Below, one piece after another: positions 12,323 to 25,200 of a stretch of DNA of 64,000 nucleotides (positions are counted from its first letter, which is position 1; each line of letters begins with the position of its first letter). This DNA comes from Sphaeramia orbicularis (taxonomy: Eukaryota > Chordata > Actinopteri > Kurtiformes > Apogonidae). The translations under genes were made by a program, and so were the position numbers. The notes below the pieces were generated by a model. It searched no databases. It had not been told where the DNA came from and worked only from the letters and a program-made list of their open reading frames with translations. The DNA lies in assembly GCF_902148855.1 (NCBI RefSeq), contig NW_021941569.1:1-64000 (forward strand), written 5' to 3'.

Positions 12323-13714
12323 CACCTGTCAGTTAATAATCAATATGCTGATGACGTGATCAGGCCTGGCTCCACCCCTCTGACCTTCAACATTAGACCA
12401 ACCCATCTACCACCAGGACACGCCCCCTAGTGCAACATTATAAGACCAACCCATCTACCACCAAGACACACCCCCTAATGCAACATTATCAGACTGAATC
12501 AGAGCGCAGTGGCTCCAGTCCACCGGAGGGCGCTGACACTCCTCCAAAAGGGTTTAAAGCCAAACTAGGAAACATGTGACTGTTTGGGTTCTTCTGCCAT
12601 TGTCCACCACAGACCAAATCCAGCTGGACCGGCCTCAGTCCACCACAGACCAAATCCAGCTGGACCGGCCTCAGTCCACCACAGACCAAATCCAGCTGGA
12701 CCGGCCTCAGTCCACCACAGACCGCCAACAGGCTGATGCTGGTCCAACTCCACAGGATCCAGTTTCTGCGTCACGTTGCTCATGTTTGTCTTTGTTTCCT
12801 TTGTGATGTGTTCATCTGTTTGTGTATGAAACATGGACAACACATGGATGGACCATGTGTCAGTCTGGTTTAAGTGTCTGCAGGGGCAGGTGTGGTCTCA
12901 GTGGGAGGGGTCACATGGTGTCAGGTGTCAGCAGGTGGAACAGGTGTCATTACTGTGTGTGTTTTGTGTTACAGAAAATGCACAGAATCCAACTTCGACA
13001 TTTGAACGGCCGTTGTGTTTAGTCCTTTCACTCATCAGATGTGTCATAAATACCAGAACGTTTGAGGTCAGATTTGTTTCATTTTCACCATGAAAACAGA
13101 AGATGTCTTAAAAATTTAAACATTGATATGAAAATGGAAGAGGCAGTTAAAGACAACGAACTGAGATGTTTTACTAGAGGAGACTCCTGTGAGCACCAGG
13201 AGATTAACGAGGAAATGTGGATTATTAATATGCATTATTATTATAATCATAAACAACGATGATAATGATAATAATAATACTAATAATACTAATAATAATA
13301 TTGATTATACAAATTACTCTCATTTTCTTCAGATTACTCTGAATATTATAATCTGAACTCATTCATTCTTGTTTTTTTTCTTAATATTGTGATTCATTTT
13401 AGTTCTTATGACCCCATTACTGTAAACAATAATATTTTCTTGATGACTTACCAAACTCAATAAAAACAAAAACTGAATTTATTAATAATCCTGCGTAAAC
13501 TCATATTTTCCTTGTTTTTTTTTTTAATATTCTGATCTGAACTCCTCTTTCTTAGTGTTTTTTTTCGCCACCATTCTGATGTAAACTTCTTTATTTTATT
13601 ACCACCTGAATGTAAACTGGTCTTTTTCCTGTTTTCCGTCATATTCCGTACTTTCTAACAGTTCCTGTGCACTTTTCTTTGCTAAAACTCAAACTCAGGT
13701 AAACTCAGACCCAC
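12323..13714. other. man2a1 intron 1 with 36-bp tandem repeat
   Basis: Intron between the non-coding first exon and the first coding exon. It contains a 36-bp unit (starting GACCAAATCCAGCTGGACCG) repeated three times at 12612-12719, a duplicated CCAACCCATCTACCACCA segment near 12,400-12,460, and an AT-rich simple stretch (ATAATA) at 13,255-13,310. I see no coding signal. Confidence 0.6.
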
Positions 13715-14000
13715 CTGACTCTCCACTTCCGCCTTCACAAACCGAGGTTTGCCTCGCGCGCTCCGTAACGTCGCGCGCCCGTTCTCCCACTGTGCTCGCG
13801 GACCGGTCCACTGTGTTCCCCGTTAAACTGGCGCCCGTTTTAACGATTTAATAAAATAAACCGAGTCCGTGAGTGACGCTGAAGTACCCGCTGCTGCGCG
13901 AGTTCAGGATGACACTTGCGCCTGCGCAGTACTGTCTGTTTTGCTTCCGGTTTGGTTGAGCTGACTCAGCGCAGCACGAGCACGATTTCCGGTCAGAGCC
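13715..14000 (-). promoter_or_regulatory. man2a1: man2a1 5' non-coding exon end and probable promoter
   Basis: The coding start at 12322 is preceded directly by a splice acceptor (ctgacag, then GTGATG), so the first exon is non-coding. A matching donor (GAGTCAG, then gtgggt) ends at 13715. From there to about 14,000 the sequence turns GC- and CpG-rich, with repeated CTTCCGGT/TTTCCGGT ETS-like motifs and a CACGTG core near 14,000, and no TATA box is evident. The transcription start itself is inferred. Confidence 0.5.
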
Positions 14001-14187
14001 ACGTGCGGTTTCCGGTCAGATGATAAAGTTCAGCCTGTTTGTCCAAACTGTTTCACTGTTAAACCTGAGCTGTTCCACAACAAACATGAAAGAAAAAGAA
14101 GATAATTTAAATAAAATAATTAAATCCGCATCAGTCAGACAAACCCCTGAACCTGAATGACGTCACCAACCAAACACTACACATGGG

Positions 14188-14705
14188 ACAGTTGAAAGTT
14201 CCAGAAAAGATAACTCTAACATCCCAAAATGTAATGACATATTTTAAACATGACATTCACAATTTACAATTTGTTGTAAATTTGTTCATTTCATTTGGAA
14301 AATTTCATATACATAAAATAAATAGACCAAAACACACCCAAATTTTAAAATCTTCCTATTGGAATTTGAAAAATATATTAAATCTTTAGACTTTATCTAT
14401 AATTAAAAAAAAAAAAAAAAAAAAGCTCCAACACCTGGCTATTTATAAACAATTCTTTAATATTGACTGAACTCTGTTGCATTTAATTATTTACTTATTT
14501 TTGTTAGATTTATTTCTATTTACTTTTTTATACTTTTATTTGTATATTATGCTTTGTGTCTTTAAATCTATGCATTATTTTCTTAAACTTATTTGTTCAA
14601 ATGATTTTCCCTTTTGATATCTTGTTGTTTGTTTGTTCAAAATTTATGTATAGTATATGCAAATGTTTTCAATAAAGTTGGAAAAAAAAAAAAAACAGTT
14701 GAAAG
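14188..14705 (+). mobile_element. 5'-truncated L1 3' end with 11-bp target duplication
   Basis: The last part of an L1 ORF2/3' UTR (frames reading [16 protein letters not shown]) ending AATAAAGTTGG plus poly(A). The direct repeat ACAGTTGAAAG lies at 14188-14198 and 14695-14705. It is the same subfamily as the L1 in man2a1 intron 10. It sits between the man2a1 promoter and the wdr36 3' end. Confidence 0.85.
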
Positions 14706-14867
14706 ATTCTGCCAAGGTTCACTCCACAGAGGACGGGGAGGTGCAGCAGAATAAAAGTATAATAATTATAATATTGGGCTTAGTGCAGCAGAATAAAAGT
14801 ATAATAGCAATTATAATATTAATACAAATAAAATAAGGAATGAGACACATTCAAAGTATTTATGAGC

Positions 14868-14873
14868 TTTTAT
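14868..14873 (-). terminator. wdr36: Poly(A) signal AATAAA of wdr36
   Basis: TTTATT on the plus strand, about 46 bases past the wdr36 stop codon in the transcript direction. It implies a very short 3' UTR. Confidence 0.65.
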
Positions 14874-14918
14874 TAAACAATGACAAATGAAAAAAATAAC
14901 AAAAACTCTGTTCTTCCG

Positions 14919-15580
14919 TCACAGGAGGGCACTCTTGGTGTATGACAGCAGACACAATGACTGGTCAAACGAAGCTCGTAGCTCCGCCCACCTCGACTCC
15001 AGCCGCTCAGAGAGGCGGAGCAGTGTATCCATGGCAACTGCATCATGTGACAGTGAGCGAAGGTGGACCTAAAAAAGGAAACAGAGGACAAACTCATGAT
15101 TAAAGTCAGAAATAGTCAAATTACTACCAGCATCCATCCAGCCCCGCCCCTCTGACAGCCTGTGATCTGATTGGCTGACCTTCAGGAAAAGTGCCAGGTA
15201 GGCATGAGCTAGATCAAAGTCCCGCCCACTAGCCAACATGCTGTCAATCATGTGAATAAAGGCAAGCAGCAGGTGACTGGCTCCACCCCCTTCTGGTGAC
15301 AGTGCTGTGATCTCCAAGGAAACCGCAGACGGCCCACAATCCTTCAGGAGCCGCATGGGGCGATCAACTGCAGAAAGAGAGAGAGAGAAAAGAGTTTATT
15401 ACACAACTACAACTCCCAGGATGCACTTCAGCAGCACAACATCCAATCATAGTCAGACACATAAAGGCTGAAAGTTCAATAAAGTCTGGACTCACAGGAT
15501 CCGGTCTGTAGAGCTGCTTCCAGAGCCGAGCTGAACTCTGACCTCTGACCCAATGACCCCCAGCTCAAAACCTTCGACTG

Positions 15581-15628
<48 letters not shown>

Positions 15629-18600
15629 ATTAGTCTGACGTGCCCAATCACAGGCCAGCATCCTGATCAGGTGACATAGTAACGCTCTACCTGTGCATCT
15701 TGTTCAGTTGCCATGGGCAACGAGAAGCGAGGCGTGAGGCCAGGAACTGTGGGCAGGAAAAAAGGCGCAGTGGGAGGAGCCACAGGGGGCGCCGTGGGTC
15801 TGTTCCGTCTCTGAAACATTTTTTTTTAATTGAACTTGTGAAAAAATACAAACTCTCAGAGGACAATAACATGGTAATACAAATGAACATAAATAAAATA
15901 AAGTACAAAAATCATGGGGATATGTAGGCAAGAACAAAAAAAAAATAGTGTAATAATCAGGCATTTTAAATTAAAGCAAAGGAGCAGAGATGCAACAGAG
16001 AAGACTTTTTAAATTAAAATAATAAGTAACGAGCAACGTTCTGGCTTATTTTCATTGCAATTTTGTTTTTTTGTAACTTTCTTAGGGACAAGACAAACAC
16101 TTTAAATTCATTTGTAAATCCAGAAAAGGAGGGCTTGTTATTTCTCCATTTTGCACAGTGGATATGATGATATTTACCTAATAATAAAATTATATGAACC
16201 CTTTCATGCATAGGTCACTCCAGCGGACAGTTCTTCTCCAGCTGTTCTCTTGTATATTCATAGGTTTTGTTGTTTTAGTTCCATATCAGCCAACACAGTG
16301 GACACTTATGCAACATCCCATAATACACTGCAATTCATACCATTACTATAACTTTGCTGTTCTTGATAAACCTGATCTGCACTAACATGTTTAAGTGTAA
16401 ATCAGTTGTTATTTGTTAGACAAAAAGAGTTGTTTTTTGCATATTATATGAGGTAATAACTAGCACTGGAGTATGGTAAAATGTGAGAAAACATCAAATA
16501 AGCAGCCTTAAAAATGTTTTTATTTCATTGTTTTCATTTTACTTTCTGATATTGGGTTTTAAATACACATTTCTTTACTTAAAAAATTAAATGCATGGAC
16601 ATTTTTATAACTCCATGAAAAAAAAAACTCAATCGCAATTTTTTATTTATGCCTAAGGAAGAATAAAAACACTCCAGAAAAAAAGTCTTGACGAAGGTTC
16701 TCATAATTCATGCATGAAAGGGTTAATAATATCTGAAATAGATGAGGCCAAATTATCCATAGAAAAAATATGATATAATTCAAAACATGAAATATCATTA
16801 ATTTTTAGAGAAATCCAATTTTTTATGTCCGACCAAAACAGTGTGATGCAGGACATCAGAAAAATCAGAGTTCTAAGGTTTCATCAGAACCGCTGCAGGA
16901 GCGCTGATCCACCTCAAACTGAAATATGTTCTTAATAAAATCTTTTCATAATATTTACACATGAATACAACAGTAGTGACAGTCTCACTTTGATGATGTC
17001 ATAGTCCTACCTTGATGATGTCATAGTCCTACCTTGATGATGTCATAGTCCTACCTTGATGATGTCGATGTGCAGTAGACTCTTCCATCGCGACTCTGGC
17101 TCCAGACTAAGTGTCACAAGCTCCGCCCCCAGCTGCTCCACAGACTCATAGGTGTCATCAGCCTCCTCTGATGTCACTTCCTGTTGTGGCTCGTCTGCTG
17201 CGGTGCCTGGTAGCGTCTCATTGGTCGGCTGGTAGTCAGTAGGAAGGGGGCGGAGCCCAACAGGCCCACACAAACTCTTATTGGTCCTGAGGAGGAGAGA
17301 CCCTTTGTGATTGACTGTTACATCACAGATAGGTCATTGTACTCTGATTGGCTAAAAGCTGATTGGTTCAGACCAGAGGTACACGCCCACACTGTCCACG
17401 TGTGATGTTGCCAGAAAGTCTCCTGTAGGGGACAAGGACACGCCCACTGGTGCCATGGAAACCAAAAAGCAGTCGATGAGGCTGTGAAGAGACAAACCAA
17501 TCAGAGCAGAGATTAAAGGAAGACCAGCTCAACATGGTGGAGGCGTGGCTCCTCCCACACACCTGAAGCTATTAGCTTGATTTAGCATAAACATGCTAAT
17601 TTGACCCATTTGACATCGCAACCCGATACAGCGGTTTAGGAAATTTAAAGAAAGTAAATGTTAACGTACATTATCATTTTAATTAAATGTATTTTCCATT
17701 TTTCTATCAGATGAGCTAATGTTAGCTAATGAACTAATAGCGGTTCATGTTAGCTAATGAGCTAAGGTGGTACAGATGGTCTAATATAAGGGTTTAAAAA
17801 ACGATCAGCTTCACTCCATGTATTATAAAACCTCCTTAGCTCTTCGGCTAACATTAACTGCTATTAGCTCACTAGCTAACAGTAGAACAATGTGTATTTA
17901 TTCAGTAAAATATAATCTTCTGGTTCATCATGTGTAAAAGAAATGATAACGTTAATTAGATCTACTTGTTTTATGTAAACACTGACAGGACCCAGTATTT
18001 TCACACATGGACCAGTTTCAGGTTTCAGGAGCTCACCTTCCAGAGGGGAGGTCCCAGGTCCGGATGGTACAATCCATGGCAACGGTAACCAACCAGCGAC
18101 CGTCAGGGCTGAACGTCTGTCAAAGAAACTGTTAGCTTAGCACAACCCTGTTAGCACAGTAACTCAGACCTGTCACACTGACTCACCATGTCGTTGATAC
18201 TTCCATGGTGACCGGCGAACTTCCTGACGACTCGTCTAGTCTCCATGTCAACAACCAGCAGCGTGAAGTCATCCAGTGCTAATGCTAGCATCCCACTAGC
18301 AAACAGAAAATTATGCTTTCAGTTACCTACTTCTGTGTAGCGTCATGCCAACTGTTAGCTACCCATCTGACTGTAGCAGGATGCTAACTGTTAGCTGCTA
18401 TCCCAGTGTTAGTTGTCCATGTGTAGCACCATGCTCATGCTAACTGTTAGCTACCTGTCTCTGTGTAGCATCATGCAGGCTGGTGCAGCCGTTAGCTTTA
18501 GCTGCTCCTCCTGTTTCCTGCTTTTGAATCTCCAGAACTTCAGCAGCCAATCAGAGCCGGTGGTGACTGTTAACTGGTTCAGTGTATCCGTGGCGACGCC

Positions 18601-19174
18601 TCGAACCACTCCGCTGTGAGCTGGAGAAGAAAGGGCGGAGCTAATGATTATTATTTACTACAATACACAATGTTTTTCATTTCCCAGATTTTTTTTTAAA
18701 TAATGATTAAAATAGATTAGAGTACAACATTTAGAAAACACTTGTGTTTACTGACTGAATATTGATTAAATATCTGCTGATACAGATATGTGTGGGCGTT
18801 TTTTTTTTTCTCAACTTTATTGAAAATATTCAGGTATTCAAGACATAAATTTTGAACAAACAAACATCAAGATGTCAAAAAGAAAAAGCATTCGAACAAA
18901 TAAGTTTAAGAAAATAATGCAGAGATTTAAAGACACAAAGCAGAATAGACAAATAGTATAAAAAATATATAAATAAAAATAACATCTAACAAAAATAAAT
19001 AAATAAATGAATCAGAGAGTTCAGTCTGTTTTAAAGAGTTGTTTCTAAATTGCCGGGGTGCTAGAGCTGTTTTTGTTAAAGATAAATTCTAAAGATTTTA
19101 TATATTTTTCAAATTCCATTAGGAAGATTTTAAAATTTGGGTGTGTTTTGGTATATTTATTTTTGTGTATATTA

Positions 19175-19223
<49 letters not shown>

Positions 19224-22200
19224 TGTTAATGACAAAACTCACCTTTGTCGTTGCCGTAGCATCCTCGATGCAGACCTGACTGCAGGTTATAGACGTCAAC
19301 ACGTCCACACGATGAGCCAATCAAAGCAAAGTTCCCACAGGAAGTGATGTCAACAGCCTGCAAAGGGAGACAGGAAGTCAGCTGACCATCAGGAGTGACA
19401 GTGGGAGGAGCTTACGGACCAGGAAGTCATCAGTATTACCGTAGCAACTGCATCCCTGTGTGCTCCAGGTGGCTGCAGGTGGTAAGCTCCCATGGTGCAC
19501 CTGGAGTAGCTCCACGTGGAGGCGGAGCTTCGACCACGATGACACGAAACGATGGAGTCCCAGTCCGCCTGACGCACCGCCGCTGTGACCAATCAGAGAA
19601 CAGCCAATCAGAGCGCAGGTACAACAGCAGGTCAGAACACACACGTGACAACACTGGTACGGTCCTATTGACTGATGTGGGCGGGCCTTGAACAGGGCGT
19701 TTCCTATGTGACCACACCCACCTGAAGCGAACGCAGTAATGGGCGGCAGTCGCAGCTGCTCATAGGCCACGCCCTTCTTCTTCTTCTTCTCTTTTTTCTT
19801 GTTAACGGAGCCTGTGGTCAAACAGAAGCACAGAGGTTGGTTTGAATCCATCTCGTGTCGTTAAATGTCCAGTTTCTGAACACGGACAAAGGATCGAACG
19901 AACCGTGGCCCAGGTTTTTGTTGAAGCGCTCATGGACGGTGGAGAAGGACTGCAGTGTCCCGTCCTGACCTGAAGGGGGCGCAAAAACAGACCAGACATC
20001 AAACACTGCAAACACTGAGAAAACTACAGACAATGTGGATGAAGATTTACTACAGCTAAATAAAAACAACTTGAAACAGGAACATTAGAGATGAACAAAT
20101 ATGAATAAATACACTCCTACAGCTGTAAATATATTATTATGTAAAATGACATGTTATGCAGATGATGAAGCTGTTTATTTACCAGCACTGAGGATGTTTT
20201 TCCCATCATTGCCATGGTGACGGATGGTGGTGGGTGGGGCACTGTGGCCTTGTCGACTCCGCAAGAGCCTGGCTCCACCCCCTTCCTGATCAAGTATCCA
20301 AACCTAGTGGAAAAAAACAAATAAAACATAAAACAACACATGTCAAAGTTAAATTTTAAATAATAATAAGAAAACCTATGAAAACAGTTGAATCACTTTG
20401 ATGGCGTTGTCGGCTCCGTTTGTGACCAGTAGCGGTTCTCCGTGCAGGAAGGTTGCCCCGGCGATGGCTGTGCTGTGGACGTTTCTATGCTGAGTCACCA
20501 GTTGACGGCGCTCCAAATCCCAGAATGCAATGTGGCCCTGTGGACTCCCTGACGCCATGATGGGAGGACCATCTGATGGACGGAAAAAAGAAAATACAGA
20601 AACATGAGTAGGAAGAGCAGAGGAAGTATAAAGAGTACAGGGAACAGGAAAGAGGGTACAGAGGGTACACAGGGTACAGAGGGTACACAGGGTACAGAGG
20701 GTACACAGGGTACACAGGGTACACAGGGTATACAGGGTACAGAGGGTACACAGGGTACAGAGGGTACACAGGGTACACAGGGTACACAGGGTACAGAGGG
20801 TATACAGGGTACAGAGGGTACACAGGGTACACAGGGTACAGAGGGTCCACAGGGTACAGAGGGTACACAGGGTACAGAGGGTACACAGGGTACAGAGGGT
20901 ACACAGGGTACACAGGGTACACAGGGTATACAGGGTACAGAGGGTACACAGGGTACAGAGGGTATACAGGGTACAGAGGGTACACAGGGTACACAGGGTA
21001 CAGAGGGTCCACAGGGTACAGAGGGTACACAGGGTACAGAGGGTACACAGGGTATACAGGGTACAGAGGGTACACAGGGTACAGAGGGTACACAGGGTAC
21101 ACAGGGTACAGAGGGTACACAGGGTACAGAGGGTACACAGGGTACACAGGGTACAGAGGGTACACAGGGTACACAGGGTACAGAGGGTACACAGGGTACA
21201 GAAGGTACACAGGGTACACAGGGTACACAGGGTACAGAGGGTACACAGGGTACAGAAGGTACACAGGGTACAGAGGGTACACAGGGTACACAGGGTACAC
21301 AGGGTATACAGGGTACAGAGGGTACACAGGGTACAGAGGGTACACAGGGTACACAGGGTACACAGGGTACAGAGGGTATACAGGGTACAGAGGGTACACA
21401 GGGTACACAGGGTACAGAGGGTCCACAGGGTACAGAGGGTACACAGGGTACAGAGGGTACACAGGGTATACAGGGTACAGAGGGTACACAGGGTACAGAG
21501 GGTACACAGGGTACACAGGGTACAGAGGGTACACAGGGTACAGAGGGTACACAGGGTACACAGGGTACAGAGGGTACACAGGGTACACAGGGTACAGAGG
21601 GTACACAGGGTACAGAAGGTACACAGGGTACACAGGGTACACAGGGTACAGAGGGTACACAGGGTACAGAAGGTACACAGGGTACAGAGGGTACACAGGG
21701 TACACAGGGTACAGAGGGTACACAGGGTACAGAGGGTACAGAGGGTACACAGGGTACAGAGGGTACACAGGGTACACAGGGTACACAGGGTACAGAGGGT
21801 ACACAGGGTACAGAGTGTACAGAGGGTACACAGGGTACACAGGGTACAGAGGGTACACAGGGTACAGAGGGTACAGAGGGTACACAGGGTACACAGGGTA
21901 CACAGGGTACACAGGGTACAGAGGGTACAGAGAGTACACAGGGTACAGAGAGTACAGAGGGTACAGAGAGGGTACAGAGAGTACAGAGGGTACAGAGAGT
22001 ACAGAGGGTACAGAGGGTACAGAGGGTACAGAGGGTACAGAGAGTACAGAGAGGGTACAGAGGGTACAGAGGGTACAGAGAGTACAGAGAGTACACAGGG
22101 TACACAGGGTGTAGGAGGCCACTGAATTGACCTGTATGAAGCTGGTGGTGGTGGTGGGGGGGTTAGACTCCTCCTCTTTTACCTGTCCTGAAAGCCAGCG

Positions 22201-25200
22201 AGCTGATTGGTCCCCAGTCCTGTGTGAAGCTCATCAGAGTCTCGTCCAATCGGATGTTGTGTATGATGATGCGGCCTGTTGCCGTGCCGATGCCAACGAC
22301 ATCGACCGCAGGACTCTGGGAAATGAAGTTTGGTTTAGTTTTCTAAATAAATTCATCTGCTGTTGAAAACCTTCACTTTGTATTGGTTTAATATTGATGA
22401 AGTATTGATGACTGACCTGCTGCAGAACAGTGACCCCTACTGACCAGCCAGGAAACGTGTACAGCAACTTACTGCCAAAAAACAGGCACGTACTCATTTA
22501 TCAATAAACCCTCATTAATCAGTAAACAGTCATTAATCACTAATCGGCTCCAGTCTGGGCTCAGGTGGTGTGGTTCGGATGCGGACCTGGTCTTGATGTT
22601 CCACAGCTGCAGTGCACCCTGGGAACTTCCCAGCAGCACCTTGTTCAGGTACGTGCTGGGGTGCATCATGGCCGACAGGTCAAAGGTCGCTGTGTCAAAC
22701 TGCAGCCGCAGGTAGATTTCTGCAAAGCATGATGGGAAACATTTCAGGTCAGTGAGTGACGGGTGAAGGGTGTTCGATCAGAACTGGAGTCAGACGGCAC
22801 CGACAGGATGAAAACCGAACGATAGAATGGTCCGAAACTGGACCAACTGGGACTGAGGCGTTGAATGTAACACCCCGGTCCGTCTGTGTCGTCCATGTTC
22901 ACACTCACATGGGTTCACGGCAGCAGGTGCATTTTCTGGGTTTGTTGCAGTTACCAAGTGTCCACCAGGGACCAGTTCACCTGTCACACCTGAGGCCAAA
23001 GGAAGAGAAGCCCCGCCCACTTCCTGCTTACCACCGCTTTGGACGTCCCACACGATAACATCACCGCCGCTGTCAGCAGAGATCAGCTGATCACCGAGAG
23101 GAAGCAGCAGACGTACGTCCTGCTGGTGACCATGGAAACGCATCACCACCTGTAAACAAACAAACACCAAATAAATAAACAACATATGTCCACCTGTAAA
23201 CAAACACCACATAAATAAACAAACACCACATAAATAAACAGACAGACGTCTGGGTCCGTGTCGTACCTCTTTGTTCTTGGCGAAGGCGAACACCATTCGT
23301 CCGGCGGCGGCGAACACTAACATCCTGTCGGCCGCCAGGCAGGAGATGTCCTCTGATAGGCTGTTACCTAGGCAACCACATGACAGCAGCAGCCAATCAG
23401 AGAGCAGGCCTCTAAACCATCCACATCCTTCATACAGTTCATTAATATTAAACGGATGTGAAATACTCACTGACAGCCACGATGCCCAACCTGTTCACCT
23501 GGAACACACCAACAATCAATCATCAATACTCAGGGTCCAACTCTTCAGAGCTGACGATGCTAAACTTTATTAATGATCTTCCTCAGATTCAATGTGTTCA
23601 ATCCTCCTTTAATCAGATGAATTTCAACCACAGTTGTGTTTGTGTTTTTCTTGTATATAAATCGTGTTTATTCCACACATAAACTGGTTTATATGGAAGC
23701 GTATTGCATTCACACAGAAAAAATAAAAATCTGCTGTTTTTCTGAATTAATGAGATAATTATCTCATAAAAACAAGAGCCGAATTTTTATTTTTTCAGAA
23801 AACAGTATCTTGATAATTCAGAAAAACAGAGCCAAATTTTTTTTAAAACTTATTTTTTCTCATAATTACAAGATAATTGTCTCATTAATTCGGAAAAACA
23901 GAGCCAAATTTAATTTTTGTGTGTGAATGCAATACGCTTCTGTAGGTTTACGTCCGTTTATCCACGACATTTAAAAACGTTCCAGGAAACAGAACCTGGA
24001 ACGTCCATGGACTGAACGAACACGTAGTGTTTTCCTTTGGACTCAAACCCATTTAAACACAGACAGAATCTGAAACGACAGAAAACAGCATCTGGACTGA
24101 ATGTACATTTAATACACACTCAGACTGAACACTACAGCTGCAACCGATTAATTGATTAGGTGCTTGAAGTGAAAGCAAAAACTCATGATTCGATTAATCG
24201 ACTTGAATTGATTGAAGGGAAATATTCTATTACGGTTTTCCTGAATTGAAGCTTCTTTGTGCGTCACAATAAGCGTCCGTGTGAAACACAACAGTGGAAC
24301 CAATGTTTAACAGCAGAGAAATGAAGGAAACAAAGCTGATGATTCAGGAGAACTGTGGTTGAATGATTTTTTTTTTCTGGGTCACTTTGAGCTGATTAAT
24401 TGGTTGCAGCTCTACTGAATACATGAAATTAAATTAAATCAAATTAGACTGCTATTACACAGGTCATTTGTTCTCTCTGCTCTATCAGGGGTGAGCGATA
24501 CCACAAAAATATCCTCTCACCATTTTTCAAAAATAAAACCATGATCTGGATTTGATCCTGATCCTTTACACTGATCTAATTCACCAGTTTCTGAACAGTG
24601 CAAATCAATCATTATCCCTCTGTAAAACACAGCCCTAAAAGAAACCAAATAATTTAGCCCATAGAACCTTCCAGATATTTTGAATTTAGTTTGTGCAGTT
24701 TTACCCACAAGTGCCAAGAACATAACCACACTGACACAGTCTGATGGAGTCAGTGTGGAACAGAAAAACTAAACTGCACTGGGTTTTTGAGGCAGATTTA
24801 AAGAAACAGGAAAAGAAAAATAAATAAATACAGAACGAAACATGACTGAATAAATGTCTGTTTCCAATAATCCTGCAGGTTTTCCTGAACAGACGGATGG
24901 AGCTGTGGGTTTGGAGGTCTGGGATGAACTCACCCCTGGATGACTGTGCTCGAAAACCAGTGAAAAGGACAAATGCAGCAGCTGTGTTCAAAGCGTTCAA
25001 GGGTCAGAATACCTTCAGTGACCTCTGACCTCTGACCTCAGGGACGCCCATGTCTTCACATGCACTTTATTAGATTTTTTTGTTTTCACTCTTTACCTCC
25101 TTTTTAAACTATTTATTTCAGTTGTCTTTCTTAATATTAATTCCTTTGTTCCTTCTCTGTACTCCTTGCCCTTCCTTTCCCTCTCCCTCTGTGTGCTGTT

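Noticed and set aside
20652-22115. CRISPR-like array
   Set aside because: No unique spacers. Units are contiguous 9-mers in a eukaryotic intron.
20485-22130. 500-codon Pro-Val-Tyr and Gly-Thr-Gln repeat proteins, collagen-like in look
   Set aside because: 9-bp array in wdr36 intron 7. The flanking exons splice in phase without it.
24489-24730. CAGGGGTGAGCGATACC, resembling a hAT end
   Set aside because: No matching inverted end or target duplication was found nearby.
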